NCBI RefSeq assembly: GCF_020085105.1
Contig: NC_058052.1
Coordinates: 15,974,233-16,038,232 of the forward strand
DNA: 64,000 nt
Direction: 5' to 3'
Source: Siniperca chuatsi
Taxonomy: Eukaryota > Chordata > Actinopteri > Centrarchiformes > Sinipercidae
Part shown: positions 18,496 to 30,025 of the stretch, piece after piece
Layout of the letters: each line of letters opens with the position of its first letter
Position numbering within the stretch: the first letter of the stretch is position 1
Notes under the pieces: generated by a model
Databases searched by the model: none
Told to the model about the DNA's origin: nothing
The model's input: only the letters and a program-made list of their open reading frames with translations
Program-made: the position numbers and the translations under genes

Positions 18496-20052
18496 TTACG
18501 CATACTCTCCTCCTGAGGATTCCTCCTCTGAATACGATCGTTGCGCGAAAGTTTCAACGCCATTCTCGTCGATCGTTGTGCACAAACCCTTTCTCTTCTT
18601 CTCTCGTTGCTCCATCTTAATCGTATCATACAGTCCCGTTGGGCCATCCTCCAGGAGCATATTTCGCTCGGAGAAAGAAGGCTTCATCTTTGTCACGTTC
18701 TTCAGCAGAAGGAGCGCCGGTGCGTAAAGTACATTGGCGAGGCCCATTCCCAAGTTGAGCTGAACAAAGCCCAGGTCGTGCACTATCTGTCCAGCCACCA
18801 CGGGCCCCAGGGCATAGGCCACGCAGTACGAGATGTCTGCGATGGCGTACACACTGCCATACACTGACACATGTCGCACGTCCACCAGGAAACCCAGTGT
18901 TGGCAGGAGCGCCGTGTCCACGAAGGCGATGCCAAAACAGATTCCGCACAGCGGGATCATGAGCTGTCCAAAGTTTTTGCAGGCTGGTACTGTGCAGGAG
19001 CTTGCGCCTATGAACACCATACCTATAGCCCCGTAAAACCACTGGAGATGTGGGTACTTGGCTGCTAATTTAACAGTGAGATATACACCTAAAACATGAG
19101 GGAAGAAGGCAGGGAACCATGTCATGCCGATCTCCCACTGACTTGCATGCATGTTCTCCTCCATCCAGGTGGCGATAGTGGGCTCAAGGAAGGCGAGAGG
19201 GATGTTACAAATTGTCAGAGCACCAGCCACTACAGCTATATAAGGATCAATCATCAGTTTATACATGGGGGTGCCCACTGGCATGTTTTCTCTCTCTCGG
19301 TTAGAGAAGGGTTTCAGTACAGTCAGGCACAATATACCATCGATGAGACAGATACAGGCCAGAATCAGGAAGGGCACCCGTTTCCCTGCGAACTCATAGA
19401 AGACCCCTCCAAAGGGGGGCGCCACAAGACTTCCAAAAGAAATGAAAGCCAAGGCGATACCCAGCGCTTTGCTCCTCTCTGTCTCCTCTGAGTACCTGTC
19501 TGCGATCAGAGCGATCCCTGAAGTGTCCGCGAATGCCGAGCCGAGGCCCTGCATGCTGCGCGCCAGGAACAGAGTCGCGTAGTTTTCAGCGAAGGCAAAA
19601 ATAAGTGTGGAGAGAAACATGATATTGAGACCAATGAAGAGTGGAATATCATACCCGACTCTGTCTATAAACGTGCCACTTAGCGGGTTCACTAGGAGCT
19701 GCAGGATGGCCTTGGAGGCAAAAAGAACACCAATCTGTAGGTCGAAGTTCCCCTTGGGTGCTCTGATGGTGCTGTTAGTGGAGTTGATGTGTGGTGCAGC
19801 AGCTTGGGCACGATCCGCTGCATTCTGTAGCCCTTGAAGGTAATCGGGTATAATTGGCACAATTACCATGTAAAGCATGTTGTCTAACAAAAGTGCTACA
19901 CAAACTATTACTAGAATAATCCTTTTCTGCCGAACTGGGTCTTGAATTACATTGCCCAGTTGTTTAGTTCTTTCACCCATCTGGGACAGTTTGGAGGCGG
20001 CAGATTGCGCCAAATTAGTGGCTTGTCCCTCTGTGGTCCCCTCCGGCTCCAT
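18496..20052 (-). CDS. slc18a3: Vesicular acetylcholine transporter (VAChT)
   Basis: Proton-antiporter of the major facilitator superfamily that loads acetylcholine into synaptic vesicles. Single uninterrupted exon, 518 residues, starting [10 protein letters not shown], as expected since the vertebrate gene is intronless in its coding part. TM1 holds [20 protein letters not shown]. The first luminal loop has N-glycosylation sequons at N90 and N93 (NSTNST). [14 protein letters not shown] follows TM2, and about 12 hydrophobic segments can be counted. The cytoplasmic tail carries the dileucine sorting motif in [15 protein letters not shown] and ends in an acidic [10 protein letters not shown]. 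It lies about 1.9 kb upstream of the chat start codon on the same strand, the conserved cholinergic-locus arrangement that allows co-regulation. Confidence 0.98.
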   Translation of the reverse strand: MEPEGTTEGQATNLAQSAASKLSQMGERTKQLGNVIQDPVRQKRIILVIVCVALLLDNMLYMVIVPIIPDYLQGLQNAADRAQAAAPHINSTNSTIRAPKGNFDLQIGVLFASKAILQLLVNPLSGTFIDRVGYDIPLFIGLNIMFLSTLIFAFAENYATLFLARSMQGLGSAFADTSGIALIADRYSEETERSKALGIALAFISFGSLVAPPFGGVFYEFAGKRVPFLILACICLIDGILCLTVLKPFSNRERENMPVGTPMYKLMIDPYIAVVAGALTICNIPLAFLEPTIATWMEENMHASQWEIGMTWFPAFFPHVLGVYLTVKLAAKYPHLQWFYGAIGMVFIGASSCTVPACKNFGQLMIPLCGICFGIAFVDTALLPTLGFLVDVRHVSVYGSVYAIADISYCVAYALGPVVAGQIVHDLGFVQLNLGMGLANVLYAPALLLLKNVTKMKPSFSERNMLLEDGPTGLYDTIKMEQREKKRKGLCTTIDENGVETFAQRSYSEEESSGGEYA

Positions 20053-20972
20053 GATTTTCTCCCTTTCTGGCTCTGGTCTTGTCTTTTGAAAAAGAAAATC
20101 AGCTTCCCCCAGTTGCTTTGTTTATAGAATTATGCACGCTTTGCACATCTGTTCTGTCTTTAATGTCGTTTTCTTATCCAACACCGGGAGCACTACTAAT
20201 GAGCTAGATAACTTTCCTCTGCTTTACCTCTTCTCTGTCCCTTGCGCCGTCCGTCCGACTCGTTTTATCCCCGTCGTCCCTAGTTGCTTCATTGTCTCAT
20301 ATCCCGTCATTCAGGTGACGCGCTGGTCCCGGACTGCACTCACAGGTTGGGGATTCACCTTGCTCACAGCTCACAGCTCACAGTGCCGGCTCCATCAGCG
20401 CATTCGCTTTTAGGTCCGTCTGCTGCGCCCTTCCGGCTTCCAGACGCTACCAGCTGTCTCCAGTCACCTGTAACGCTATGAGCTAAGTCATCATTTCACA
20501 TCAACCGGACTGGTTTTTGTGAGAAGAATACACACTGCAGTTTGTGACTCCCATAGGTGTCCCCCTTCCCCCTCCCATCTTCTCCGGTGGCTGTGACGCA
20601 CGGTCCTGCTGCTCTCCAGAAGATCTTTTATGCTAATTAAATACAAAATCCCGAGTGCGCACTGCTGTCCAGTCAGTTGCTTCAAGACAGAGCCGCGGAT
20701 GCTTGCTTCAGATTATGTTATATTTAACCTCCTCACTTTTAAACTATACTCATTTGATTATTTAAGTCGAAAAGCAGGACATGCCTATAAATCGTTAAAA
20801 CTCTTGCAATACTTCTATACGTCTAGCTTTTGACTTAACGTGGGGTTAATAGCATAAGGAAACCGGTTACTTATTAAACTTGAGCTCAGAAGCAACACTC
20901 CTACAAAGATAAAATACAAAATATACGAAAACAAACACAGATTTCCGCGTTACTGGATAAGAACGACACTGA
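20053..20972 (-). promoter_or_regulatory. slc18a3 5' flank / cholinergic-locus upstream region
   Basis: About 0.9 kb upstream of the slc18a3 start. The first 600 bases are richer in G+C than their surroundings and have no long open frame of recognisable homology. Position implies the slc18a3 5' UTR and promoter; a shared chat/slc18a3 non-coding exon (R-type) could also be here, but I could not place its limits. Confidence 0.4.
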
Positions 20973-21001
20973 TTCAGCACCACACTCCAGTGGACAGCTC
21001 C
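20973..21001. promoter_or_regulatory. Split RE1/NRSE-like silencer motif
   Basis: A left half-site TTCAGCACC (20973-20981) and a right half-site GGACAGCTCC (20992-21001) match the two halves of the REST/NRSF consensus (TTCAGCACC, GGACAGCGCC) with one mismatch in 19. The half-site starts are 19 bases apart instead of 11. A canonical NRSE is known upstream of the mammalian cholinergic locus, and REST is known to accept some expanded spacings. Confidence 0.6.
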
Positions 21002-21700
21002 ACAGAAGATGTCACTAAAAGGAGGTTAAAGTGATGAAATTGACATTTAATCTTTTAATTCTTCCATCATTCAGTCTAATAGAACCACCTCACTGCATTT
21101 TGTTTCTAAAAGCAAGATGTTGGTGGTGTTTTACGGACAGCAGGGAGCCGAGGTGAGTTTAGTTTCAAGCTCCACACTGCTGAAGTGTAACTGAGCAAAG
21201 CGCTGAAAGCCTGATCCAGCAAGGCTGATCCGGCGCTCTCACCTCTGCGTGTATGATAATTGTGCTTAAAAGAGAAATATCTTCCCACTGTCAGTTACTC
21301 TCCACGATCGGTATTAAAAGATCTGAGAAAAATAAAAATGTACCTACAGGTTATCATCTACATTTCCATATATTATAGGCGCCAGCTTCCTTTTACTTTT
21401 CTTTCAAAATGTGTTCTTTTGCGCAAAATCTACTCTATTGAACATTTTTTCTTTTGTTCTTTGAACAAATTTAGCTTTTAAAACAATATCGCAAACGTTT
21501 AGACGTTCACGCTGGACACATATCGTTGCAGTTAAATCTGGAGCTATACTACTACTTTGATATTTCAAGAAAGCTTCAAGAGATCTTATTTGTTCCGCTT
21601 TCAACCGTGTGAACTGGGGGTTTAAATCAAGCTGGGCGCTGCCATCTACCGGTTTAGAAAAGCTTCAGCAGCTGTCACCAACATGTACTGTCCTCCATGA
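21002..21700. other. Intergenic sequence
   Basis: No gene, repeat or conserved motif recognised; the short open frames have no homology I can see. Confidence 0.5.
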
Positions 21701-21710
21701 AAACAATCTA

Positions 21711-22035
21711 CAATGGTGGAAAGTAACTAAGTACATTTACTCAATTACTGTACTTAAGTACAATTTTGAGATACTTGTACTTTACTTGAGTAATTCCATT
21801 TTCTGCTACTTTATGTTTCTACTGAACTATTTCGAGGGCAAACATTATACTTTTTACTTAAGCTTAATATATACTATTATGAAATGATCAATTGTACATG
21901 ATGATTACTTTTACTTTTTTAAGTATATTTTGATGCTAATACTTTTGTACGTCTACTTAAGTTAAACTTTGAATTCAGGACTTTTACTTGTAACAGAGTA
22001 TTTCTACACTGTGGCATTGCTACTTTCCACCACTG
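21711..22035. mobile_element. hAT-like non-autonomous element, copy 1
   Basis: The ends are inverted repeats: CAATGGTGGAAAGTA at the left and TACTTTCCACCACTG at the right, 14 of 15 matching. The 8-base flanks ACAATCTA and GCAATCTG agree at 6 of 8 positions, consistent with a decayed 8-bp target duplication as hAT elements make. The body has the phrases AAGTACATTTACTCAA and ACTTGTACTTTACTTGAG that I know from many teleost repeats. No transposase frame. Confidence 0.75.
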
Positions 22036-22043
22036 GCAATCTG

Positions 22044-22879
22044 CTAATGGAAATAATTTGATTTCAAATGCAAATAATTGTCTTTAGAGAAGTTTCTTGA
22101 ATCACTTATCATATTGGAGTCAGCTGCCTTTATTTGCATTGTTTCGAGATATTGATTAAGATATGATCTCACTCCATGGGAGGCGTTGTCTGTTTTTGTC
22201 TCTTTTGTTTTCAGAAAAAAAAAAGCATAATGGCACTAATGGCTTGTCAGCTTTTGCAGCAGGCTATGTATTGATGATTAGATCTGAAACATGAGACAGA
22301 GTAGTATTGACATCTAGTGGAGGAAGAATGAATTGGTCAAGGAACCCTTGAAACCTTAAAAGTGGACCCTGCCAGATTCCCTCTAAATATTTTATTCTAT
22401 GTCTGAATATAGAATTAAATCTGCTGATTCAGTGCTAAAAAACACAATTTGATGAATGTAATCGAGGTGGAGAGAGTTAGCCTATTTGTGAATGAAATAA
22501 TGTATTCACTAATTCATTAACCAGAGATTTGTGTGTTGACATCTTAGGTTTCAGTCATGTTGCTTAAATTAACAGTCAAAGACAAATTTTCCTTGGTTGG
22601 TTTTTCTCTTTCAGCGTCATGTGTCCTTGTTCAGCCAGTAGATGTCCTCATATCCCTTTACATTTTCACTGAATAACTACTTTTCTGATTTCCAACTTTA
22701 TCTTTTTATACTTGTCACAGTATAACATTGTCCACATTACACTGTCAATACTCTGCATCTTGTGGAAAGTCTTCATTCATCAGTCCAAATTGTACACCTG
22801 ATGATCCAGTCACAGGCTGAATAGAGGCATAACAAAGACTCATTTTAACTGCAAGGTAAACATACAAGACATTTAAACC
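22044..22879. other. Intergenic sequence
   Basis: A+T-rich single-copy-looking sequence; I see no gene or recognisable repeat in it. Confidence 0.5.
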
Positions 22880-23640
22880 AGGAAAACACAAGTGATCATA
22901 GCAGAAAAAGGAAGCACACCATCAAAGCGGCCAATGTCTGTGCAGCTTCATGTTTCATTGAAATATAATTGCTGACGTGTTTTGATCAGAGATCTTCCTC
23001 ACAGATTGAGTAGTTTTTAACAGCACGTCACTTAGTGGTTGATCACCAAAACGCAGGAAACAAATACCCACAAATTAAAACCATAGATAAAAACATCCAA
23101 ACAGCACTATAAAAGCAGACTAAGACCAAAACAAATTAAAGTCTTAGTTTTCATCCTCCTGACAAAGTTCTGCTTTTACTCATATCCCCTGTGGGATTAA
23201 AGAGAGAATACTGTTTAGTGTGTGTGACAGGTGGTCTTAACCTGCCACTGCGTTCAATAAGACCACCATATCATTCAAGATTCAAACACAATTATGAGAA
23301 TAGCTTCAAAGTAAAACTGTCATTAAGCCTTAAGATCAAACGTCTCTCTTTGGGTGAGCTATTTTGCGATATCACGTCTTCTGATGAGACTTACTTTTTC
23401 ATGGCCAATGAGACGTAGGGAGGATGGTGGACAGTGAAGATTTCCTGTTCTAATGGCTGTTTTGTGCTCTAAAATACAAACTTTGAGAGTTTTTTTGGTT
23501 TGTCCTATATCTGCCTTTCCACAAGGGTGTGTCAATATGCAGACAGAACACACACTTGTTGTCTTTTTTGGAACAAGGGAAACATAAGTTAGCCACTGAT
23601 TTTTTCTTGATACTGTTGGGTGGTGAATCAAGCATTCCTA
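22880..23640 (-). mobile_element. Penelope-like retroelement remnant (3' part)
   Basis: On the minus strand, 23631-23359 reads ...HPCGKADIGQTKKTLKV... and EHKTAIRTGNLH...SLIRRRDIAK. This is the layout of the GIY-YIG-type endonuclease end of Penelope-like elements as I remember it (CPCGxxYIGxTKRxLKxRxxEHK, then ...RGGDIxKxLxxRE). The sequence further downstream on that strand (GATCAAAACACGTCAGCAAT, then a phrase with CTGCACAGACATTGGCCGC) looks like the 3' untranslated tail of the same element. It is 5'-truncated, lacks the reverse transcriptase and is clearly decayed and inactive. Confidence 0.65.
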
Positions 23641-24057
23641 TGAGAGTTCTGGCAAGTGCAATGGTGTATGATATATGTACATGTCAGACTGTCGGGCAAT
23701 AGAGGCAAGGATGAATATTGGTTGAATGCAATGAATTTAGTTTTAAACCACTACAGATGCTGTTCATCTCCAGTGTCTTTGAAACAAATCAGACAAATCC
23801 AGCTTGTTGTTTCCCTCTGGAGCTTTGTTTGACGTAGACGGGTTAAATCCAGGCAATAAATGTTAGGAATCTAACCAAAAAGGGGCTCAAATTTTTTCGG
23901 TTTTATTTTTAGACGAAACGTTACGTCACATTAGTGAGAGAACAGCTTTGATAATCACATTTATTTCCCTCAGCGGACATACTGTAACTGGAAAGCTTAA
24001 GCAGAGTGTCATGAAGGCCAGAACTCTGCGCTTCTGGTTCACCCAAGAGACTGCTGT
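23641..24057. other. Intergenic sequence
   Basis: No gene recognised; sequence between the retroelement remnant and the microsatellite. Confidence 0.45.
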
Positions 24058-24102
<45 letters not shown>

Positions 24103-24111
24103 CTCTCACTG

Positions 24112-24144
<33 letters not shown>

Positions 24145-24153
24145 CTCTCACTG

Positions 24154-24186
<33 letters not shown>

Positions 24187-24246
24187 CTCTCACTGTCTCT
24201 CTCTCACACACACACACTCTCACTCTCTCTCTCTCACACACACACA
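24058..24246. repeat. Compound (CT)n/(CA)n microsatellite with higher-order units
   Basis: Runs of CT alternate with a block CACACACACTCTCACTGT at least three times, giving a higher-order period of about 50-60 bases. The long frames on both strands here are artefacts of the repeat. Confidence 0.9.
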
Positions 24247-24865
24247 AAGTTACAGACAAACACAAAAACTCAGAGTCATCTATTATTTCAGGGAAAACAA
24301 TCTGTTTTTAGTTCTGTGTCCTCTTGACTAGTTGCATAGGGCGGCGTCTGCACCATCTTCATAAGTGGATTGGCTGTTAGGGGATCAACATTTTTTGCTG
24401 TTTTCCCAGTGATTCTGCTCTGATCTGATTTGAAAGTAGCTCAGGAAATTCAAGATCACCACGTAATCTTGTGCAGTTGCCAAAGTATTAATTTCTAACA
24501 GCTGTATAAAATCCCAAGCCACTGCAGCCAAATGCACAAAGACGAAAAATAACCCTGGTGGACCTGAATGATTACAATATTAAGACTGAAATCTGTAAAT
24601 GGATGAAGAGTATAGATTGACTGAGCATTCATAAAATAGCAACAAGTTGCCTGCTGCAGTAGAGACACAGGACAGAGATATGTTTGAAAACTTTTGGCAC
24701 TCTGTAAAGGTATTTAAAGGCAAATTCCTCGATTATCAGACTATCAGAGTTCACATGGTTTGCATTTCAGTTGTGGTGAGATACGCACTGAAATCCTTAA
24801 CTTAAATAAATGTAGCAATACCATGCATAACTGCAGATAAGAGTCATCAATATAAGTAAACAGAT
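24247..24865. other. Intergenic sequence
   Basis: No gene or known repeat recognised. Confidence 0.45.
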
Positions 24866-25280
24866 GTTAGCAGTGCAAAGTCAAATCACTCATTGTGAAC
24901 GGGAGTAGGTTTTCTGTCAGGTGAAAACCTTGTACCTCCAGTTGTCATGCTTCCTGATGAGCTGAAGAGAGAAAGGAAGAAAAGAAGGAAGGACACGTGG
25001 AAAGAAGGAAGAAAAGAGAGAAAAAGAGAAAGAAGGAAAGTAATCAGGAAAGAGGGAAAAGAAAACAAGTGTTAGCAGAGCAAAGTAAAAGTTCTCATTG
25101 TGAAGACGAGCAGAGTTTAGGTTTTCTGTTGGGTGAAATCTGCAGTTTTGGAAATATTCCATGCTTTGAAATCAGTTGAAAAGAGACAGGAAGAAAAGAA
25201 GGAAGGACACAAGACAGAAAGGAAGAAGGGAAGAGGGAAAGAAAGACAGAAGGAGGAAATGGAGGAAAGAAGGAAAGTAA
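24866..25280. repeat. Two-unit tandem duplication, about 205 bp each, with GGAA-rich halves
   Basis: The phrase starting GTTAGCAGTGCAAAGT at 24866 recurs as GTTAGCAGAGCAAAGT at 25071. Both copies go on through CTCATTGTGAA, TAGGTTTTCTGT and GGTGAAA. Each unit then ends in a purine run with GGAAGAAAAGAAGGAAGGAC (near 24975 and 25185). The offset is about 205 bases throughout. Confidence 0.85.
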
Positions 25281-25309
25281 GGTTACAAGTTTACATTTTG
25301 GACATGAGG

Positions 25310-25640
25310 TTGACATTTTTGGCTTTCAGTGAAATATATTGACAACTATTGGATGGACTGAAATTTGATATAGACACTCATGTTCCCTCAGGATGAATTG
25401 TAATAACTTTGGTGATCCCTTGACTTTCCATCTAGCACCATCATCAGGTCTAAATGTGTCTTATACTTTGGTTTATGACCACATACTGCAAAACTAATGA
25501 CCTTTCCATCAGCCTCAGTTGTGCTTTATGTTTAGTGCTAATTAGCAAATATTAGCATGCTAACACGCTAAACTAAGATGGTGAACATGGTAGACATTGC
25601 CTGGTAAACAGCATGTAGCATTGTCACTGTGAGCATGCTG
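25310..25640. repeat. Percomorph interspersed repeat, copy 2 (longest)
   Basis: It starts near GACAACTATTGGATGGACTG and runs to the GCTAACACGCTAAACTAAGATGG and GTGAGCATGCTG phrases. It covers both the 5' part seen at 2508-2695 and the 3' part seen at 27,060-27,180. Confidence 0.7.
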
Positions 25641-27059
25641 ACTCTCATTACTTGACAACAGTGATACAGTATTTTATAAGCTTATCTCATGTTAATGTAC
25701 AATAAGACATTGCATTGCAGTACAGTGTTGTTGTAGTGCATCATTTTTTGAATAATACTTTCCAGCTCTGGTAGTCCATGTAGTGAAGTGTATGTGACAT
25801 TAGACTCTAACATGCAGCAGTTGGAGTGCAGAGGACATTGTACACCAATCAAAAGCTAAGCCTTTAAACTGTCAAAGAATAGATGCGTTTATATAAATAT
25901 CCTGTATGGAAACTCAACAACTCAACGCAGATGGAAATGGAAAGCAATACAGAATTACATATACATCCTTTAGTTGGTGCTGCATGTATGCTGCATTTGA
26001 AAAATAAGAAAAGTTGATTGATAGGATAATCCGTAAAGCTGAATGGATTGAAAGTGGCATCATCTCTATGTGTGAAATCCATTTATTTAATCAAAGCACA
26101 GTGCAGCTGCTACCAGTGCAGCTGCTGAGGAGATTCATAATTGACAAAAGAGGAGAACTGCATGTGAACATAACATCCCTGCATAAACACAGACATGTCA
26201 CCGTCAGCAGCATTGTAGGAAAACTGCAGCCCCTCATCTATGTCCTCGGGAGATGATTGGTTAAGTTTTATATGTATTGTAAGGTGAAAACATCTAATGG
26301 AAAGGAAATAGTGAATAGCATTCCACATGTATCTGGGCAGACTCAAAAGCACCAGCAGCAGAGCATATTTGTTGCAATGAGATGATCTTAACATCATGAT
26401 TGTAACAGTAGAAATGGTGATTGTCTCAGTGACATTCACTGTTCAGCACAAGATGTTCTGTGTGTATTTGTGTGTGTGTTAGTGTAAGTCAGAGTGTGAA
26501 TAGTGAATAGTGGTCACAATATTGTCTACCCTATACTGTTCAAAGTGAGCAGTTTAATGAATTAAAACAGTGATTTCTAAAGAGCAGTGATGCACAGTTC
26601 CACTTTAATCCAGATTACACTGAAACACTAATCCTGTAAAAATACTGTTTCTTCAAAACAATTTTCCCCCTAATATGTAATGTGTTAAGTGTGTATTTGA
26701 TTGTTGTCTTAAGACTGAATGTGTGGAAGACTCTCTTTATTCCACCTCTCACAGAGCAGCAAAGTACAGAAGCACTGAGAAGCAAGTGAGAAAAAAAAAT
26801 CTGGCGATCCATTTTCTAAATCTAATCTAAATGGTTTTCTCTCATGTGTTTATTACTTAAGAAAATGTGAAAACAAAAGGTTTTGCCAGGATAATCTTTT
26901 ATTAGTTCCTTATTTTTTTTTCATCTGTGAAACAGGTGGAGAAAAAGTTTGGCCAGGTGAAATTTCTTTTGTCAGGATAATTTTTCTAAGTCACCCGTTT
27001 AGGAAACTATGCATGGCTGCAACATCTTTTCTTTTAAAATGTAGCATAAATGGTTGTAT
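25641..27059. other. Intergenic sequence
   Basis: Nothing recognised. The open frames at 26014-26256 and 26110-26439 overlap on opposite strands and have no homology I can identify. Confidence 0.45.
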
Positions 27060-27180
27060 GTTTATGTCATCTATGACATAACATGCTAAACTAAAAAGGT
27101 AAACATTACACCTGCTAAACATCAACATGCTACCATTATTGTTGTCAGTATGTTAGCGTGAAAATTCACTTACTCACTGC
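27060..27180. repeat. Percomorph interspersed repeat, copy 3 (3' part)
   Basis: ACATGCTAAACTAAAAAGGT, ACACCTGCTAAACATCAACA and CAGTATGTTAGCGTG match the TAGCATG-rich 3' half of copy 2. Confidence 0.65.
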
Positions 27181-27639
27181 AAGGCTGATAGTGCAGGGAA
27201 CATTTATACAGAAGTCGCATGATCTGTAGCTTGTTGTTGAATGGGGTTACCAGTATTATCTTGTGTTACAACCAGCCTCATCAGCCCCCATATTATTTTT
27301 TGTTTTTTTCCCTCCCTTATTGCTCAGGGGAATGCTGATTCATGTAACAAACTTCTTTCTTTCTGGAACAGTCCTCACTCTCTTTGATTCTCTCTTTCTC
27401 CTGCACTCATGGTCATGTTGCTCAGTAATCCTCTCAAAAAGGCCATATGAAAACTTCACTGGTTGATCAGACATAATCCTCAGTGAACTCTAAGTACCTG
27501 AATATGTTTGATTGTAAGAGAGGGAAAGCCGATGAAAAAAAACTGTGGTCTCCTGCCAGACATTTGGATTAAAGCTATAACATAATCCAGCAGTTATCTC
27601 TGGCCAGTGTGGTTTAAATAATTAATTTGTTGGACGTCA

Positions 27640-28340
27640 TCTGTGACAGTAGACAGAAGAAACAAACACAATGGGGGGATACATACAGAACTATTGATAA
27701 TACAGTAATGAATATGCTGCATGGTGTGTTTCTATGAAGTTCCTAGCCATGTCCCAGTGGCCGCCCAGGCCTTTATTAAAGTATTTAAGGAAGACTGCTG
27801 CTCTCTCCATCAAGATAGTCCTCCAACCAGTTACTACTTGCTCTTTCCAGTTCATCAAGATTTTTCTTTTTTTGCCGAGAGACATCCCAGCCTGAAAAGA
27901 TGGTTTATTGGAAAAGCATGGTATTGGACAAACTGGAAAATTAGCATGTAGGATTTCATTCATAACCAAAACTAACTTGGACCAAAACACTTCTGGGCAC
28001 TCCCACAAAGGATAAACAAAGAAACCCCTGCTCCCACAACCATGCCAACACTGGTCAGGATATTTGTCCTACTGAATTACCTTATAACTTACACATTTAG
28101 GGGCCTTAATTGCCGATTTCCAAACATTTTCCCTGTCTGAACTAGTTAGGGAGGAATTCAAATCCCGTCCCCAGCTGGGTGGAGCAGTAGATATTAGGTG
28201 CTGCACAGGCTAATGATCTACACATGTTGGCCACTGTACCTTTGGAGGTTGTTGCCTTTATAAGGCCTTGGTATGTTCTGAGCAAGAGGCAGGGGCAATA
28301 CCATCGCTAAGTTTCTTCTTAATCAGTAATGATAATTGTA
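27640..28340 (-). mobile_element. L1-clade LINE, 3' half of ORF2 (sense on minus)
   Basis: The minus-strand frame 28008-27691 contains LWECPEVFWSKLVLVMNEIL, the WECP-type C-terminal region of L1/Tx1 ORF2 proteins. It is followed by GKKRKILMNWKEQVVTGWRT, equivalent to the KKxILxNWK motif of that family. Upstream on the minus strand come DLNSSLTSSDRENVWKSAIK and a CWHGCG cysteine motif. The element is decayed by stops and has no obvious poly(A) tail. Confidence 0.75.
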
Positions 28341-28349
28341 TATACATAA

Positions 28350-29450
28350 GAAAAGAAGAGTCAGTCAGTTTAATTTGTTCAAAAGTTAGCATATTCCTAG
28401 CACTAGTCCTTTACTGTTCATCTTTGAAATAGAGCGAGCCTTCAGCTTGTGCTATTTGTGCTAAAGAAGATATTGATGGAATGCACCTCTATGGACACAA
28501 TTAAATTAAATCAAATTAAATATGTATACAGACGATTTATTGTTAACCCTCAGCAATCATCTCTACCTGCTGTATAACATACAGCTGATTATTCTTGTAA
28601 GATATCTGGCTAAAAGATTAACTGGAGTTAGAGCAAAGCCATTCCTCTCAACCCTCACACTTTTAAGAGTGATTTGTCAGGCACTTCTTTCATATGGAAA
28701 TTAATGGAATGAAATATCTGGGTATAAATATAGCCTCCCCTATAACAAAAATGTTCAGTTTAAATGGCCCAGATGTAATGAAGCCCATTAGAGATTATGT
28801 TAATAGATGGCTGTCTCTTCTCCTCTCCTTGTGGGCCAGAGTCAAAAAATAAAAAATGAATGTGTTACCCAGGATTGCTCATGTCATATCTTTAATCCCG
28901 CTCATGTTTCCATCCTCTTGCTTTAAGGAGTTACGTACTCTTTTTTTTAAATGAAATTCCTACACCTAGACACCTAGAGCTAAAGATGGCCTAGGAGTTC
29001 CTGAAATGTAGAATACAATTCAAAGCACCTGCTTTCTTGGGAATATAAAGGCAAATACCAAGAGGTGGGCAGCTGGGTATGGCTTGAACGTGCAATCCTG
29101 TCTCAATATGACAATATTTCCCTAACATCTTTGTGGTATCACAACAAACCCCCTGTTCCTTTGGTTAACAATATAAGTACATTTTCCTGCTCCATTGCTA
29201 TCCAAAAAAGACTTGGTATCGACGGGTGCCATGCCCCATCTGGTAGGGCATGTCTTGCGTGACAGGCAGTGGCAGTGTAAGGGTATTAGGACCATTGAAC
29301 AAATATACAGTGATAATATGCTAACTTGTGATAAACTTAATGAATGCGCATCTTATTTGATCTACAGCCAATGATACTTTGTTATTCTGATTCCTGGAGA
29401 AATGACTAAACGAGCTAGACAAAAGTCTGAATAAATAGGTCGAAGGGCTT
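28350..29450 (+). mobile_element. L1-clade LINE, inverted reverse-transcriptase segment
   Basis: The plus strand at 28516-28705 carries YTDDLLLTLSN, a variant of the YADD catalytic box of reverse transcriptase. Further on come EMKYLGINIASPITKMF, INRW-type DYVNRWLSLLLSLWARV, KMNVLPRIAHVISLIPLMF and CFKELRTLFF, in the order expected for the post-YADD part of L1 ORF2. It then runs into GIRTIEQIYSDNMLTCDKL near 29280-29340. Several in-frame stops show it is old. Its orientation is opposite to the adjacent 3' half. Confidence 0.75.
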
Positions 29451-30025
29451 TTTACTTTGTTACTTTGATGTAAAGTTTATTTATTTTATTATTTATTGCA
29501 TAATGTTCTTTCAAACCATCCATTTGTTTTGGCAGTTGATTATGTTGGCCTGCAGTGGTTTAGGAAGTGGGGTCAAAGTAACTCTTCCCACCAGACGACA
29601 GCTCCATATGTCCATCAGTGTCTGGGGACTTTGATGTTTACGTCATGAAGGGTCTGGTGGAAGATTTGTATCAATTATAATGAAAATAATCTGCTCAGGA
29701 CTGATGCATGTAGCAAATTTAATCCTTATTTCAAGTTAATTTCATGACATCTGAAAAGTCTAATCCATAGTGTTTTCCTGCAGATGAATGAATTAGCTGG
29801 AATAAATGAGAATGATGCTGATGACACCACAGGGGCTGGGTTTGCCCACTGCCCATGTGTCATTACCACATAATTATGCAACAACCCGCTCCACTGACAG
29901 GCTGTCATCAATTAATCTGCTTAGAAACACCAACTGGGGGCGTTTACTGTATGTTGTAACCTCTGGGTGTTATCTTCATCACGCTGGTTGAACGTCTACT
30001 TTGCTTTAATTGTACTGACAAACAT
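29451..30025. other. Intergenic sequence
   Basis: No gene or known repeat recognised. Confidence 0.45.

Noticed and set aside
23921-24331. Long open frames of Ser/Leu or Arg/Glu repeats on both strands
   Set aside because: They are translations of the CT/CA microsatellite and have no start context, splice sites or homology.
24886-25342. Several 60-80-residue frames rich in Phe/Ser/Leu or Arg/Lys/Glu
   Set aside because: They follow the GGAA-rich purine runs of the tandem duplication and have no homology.
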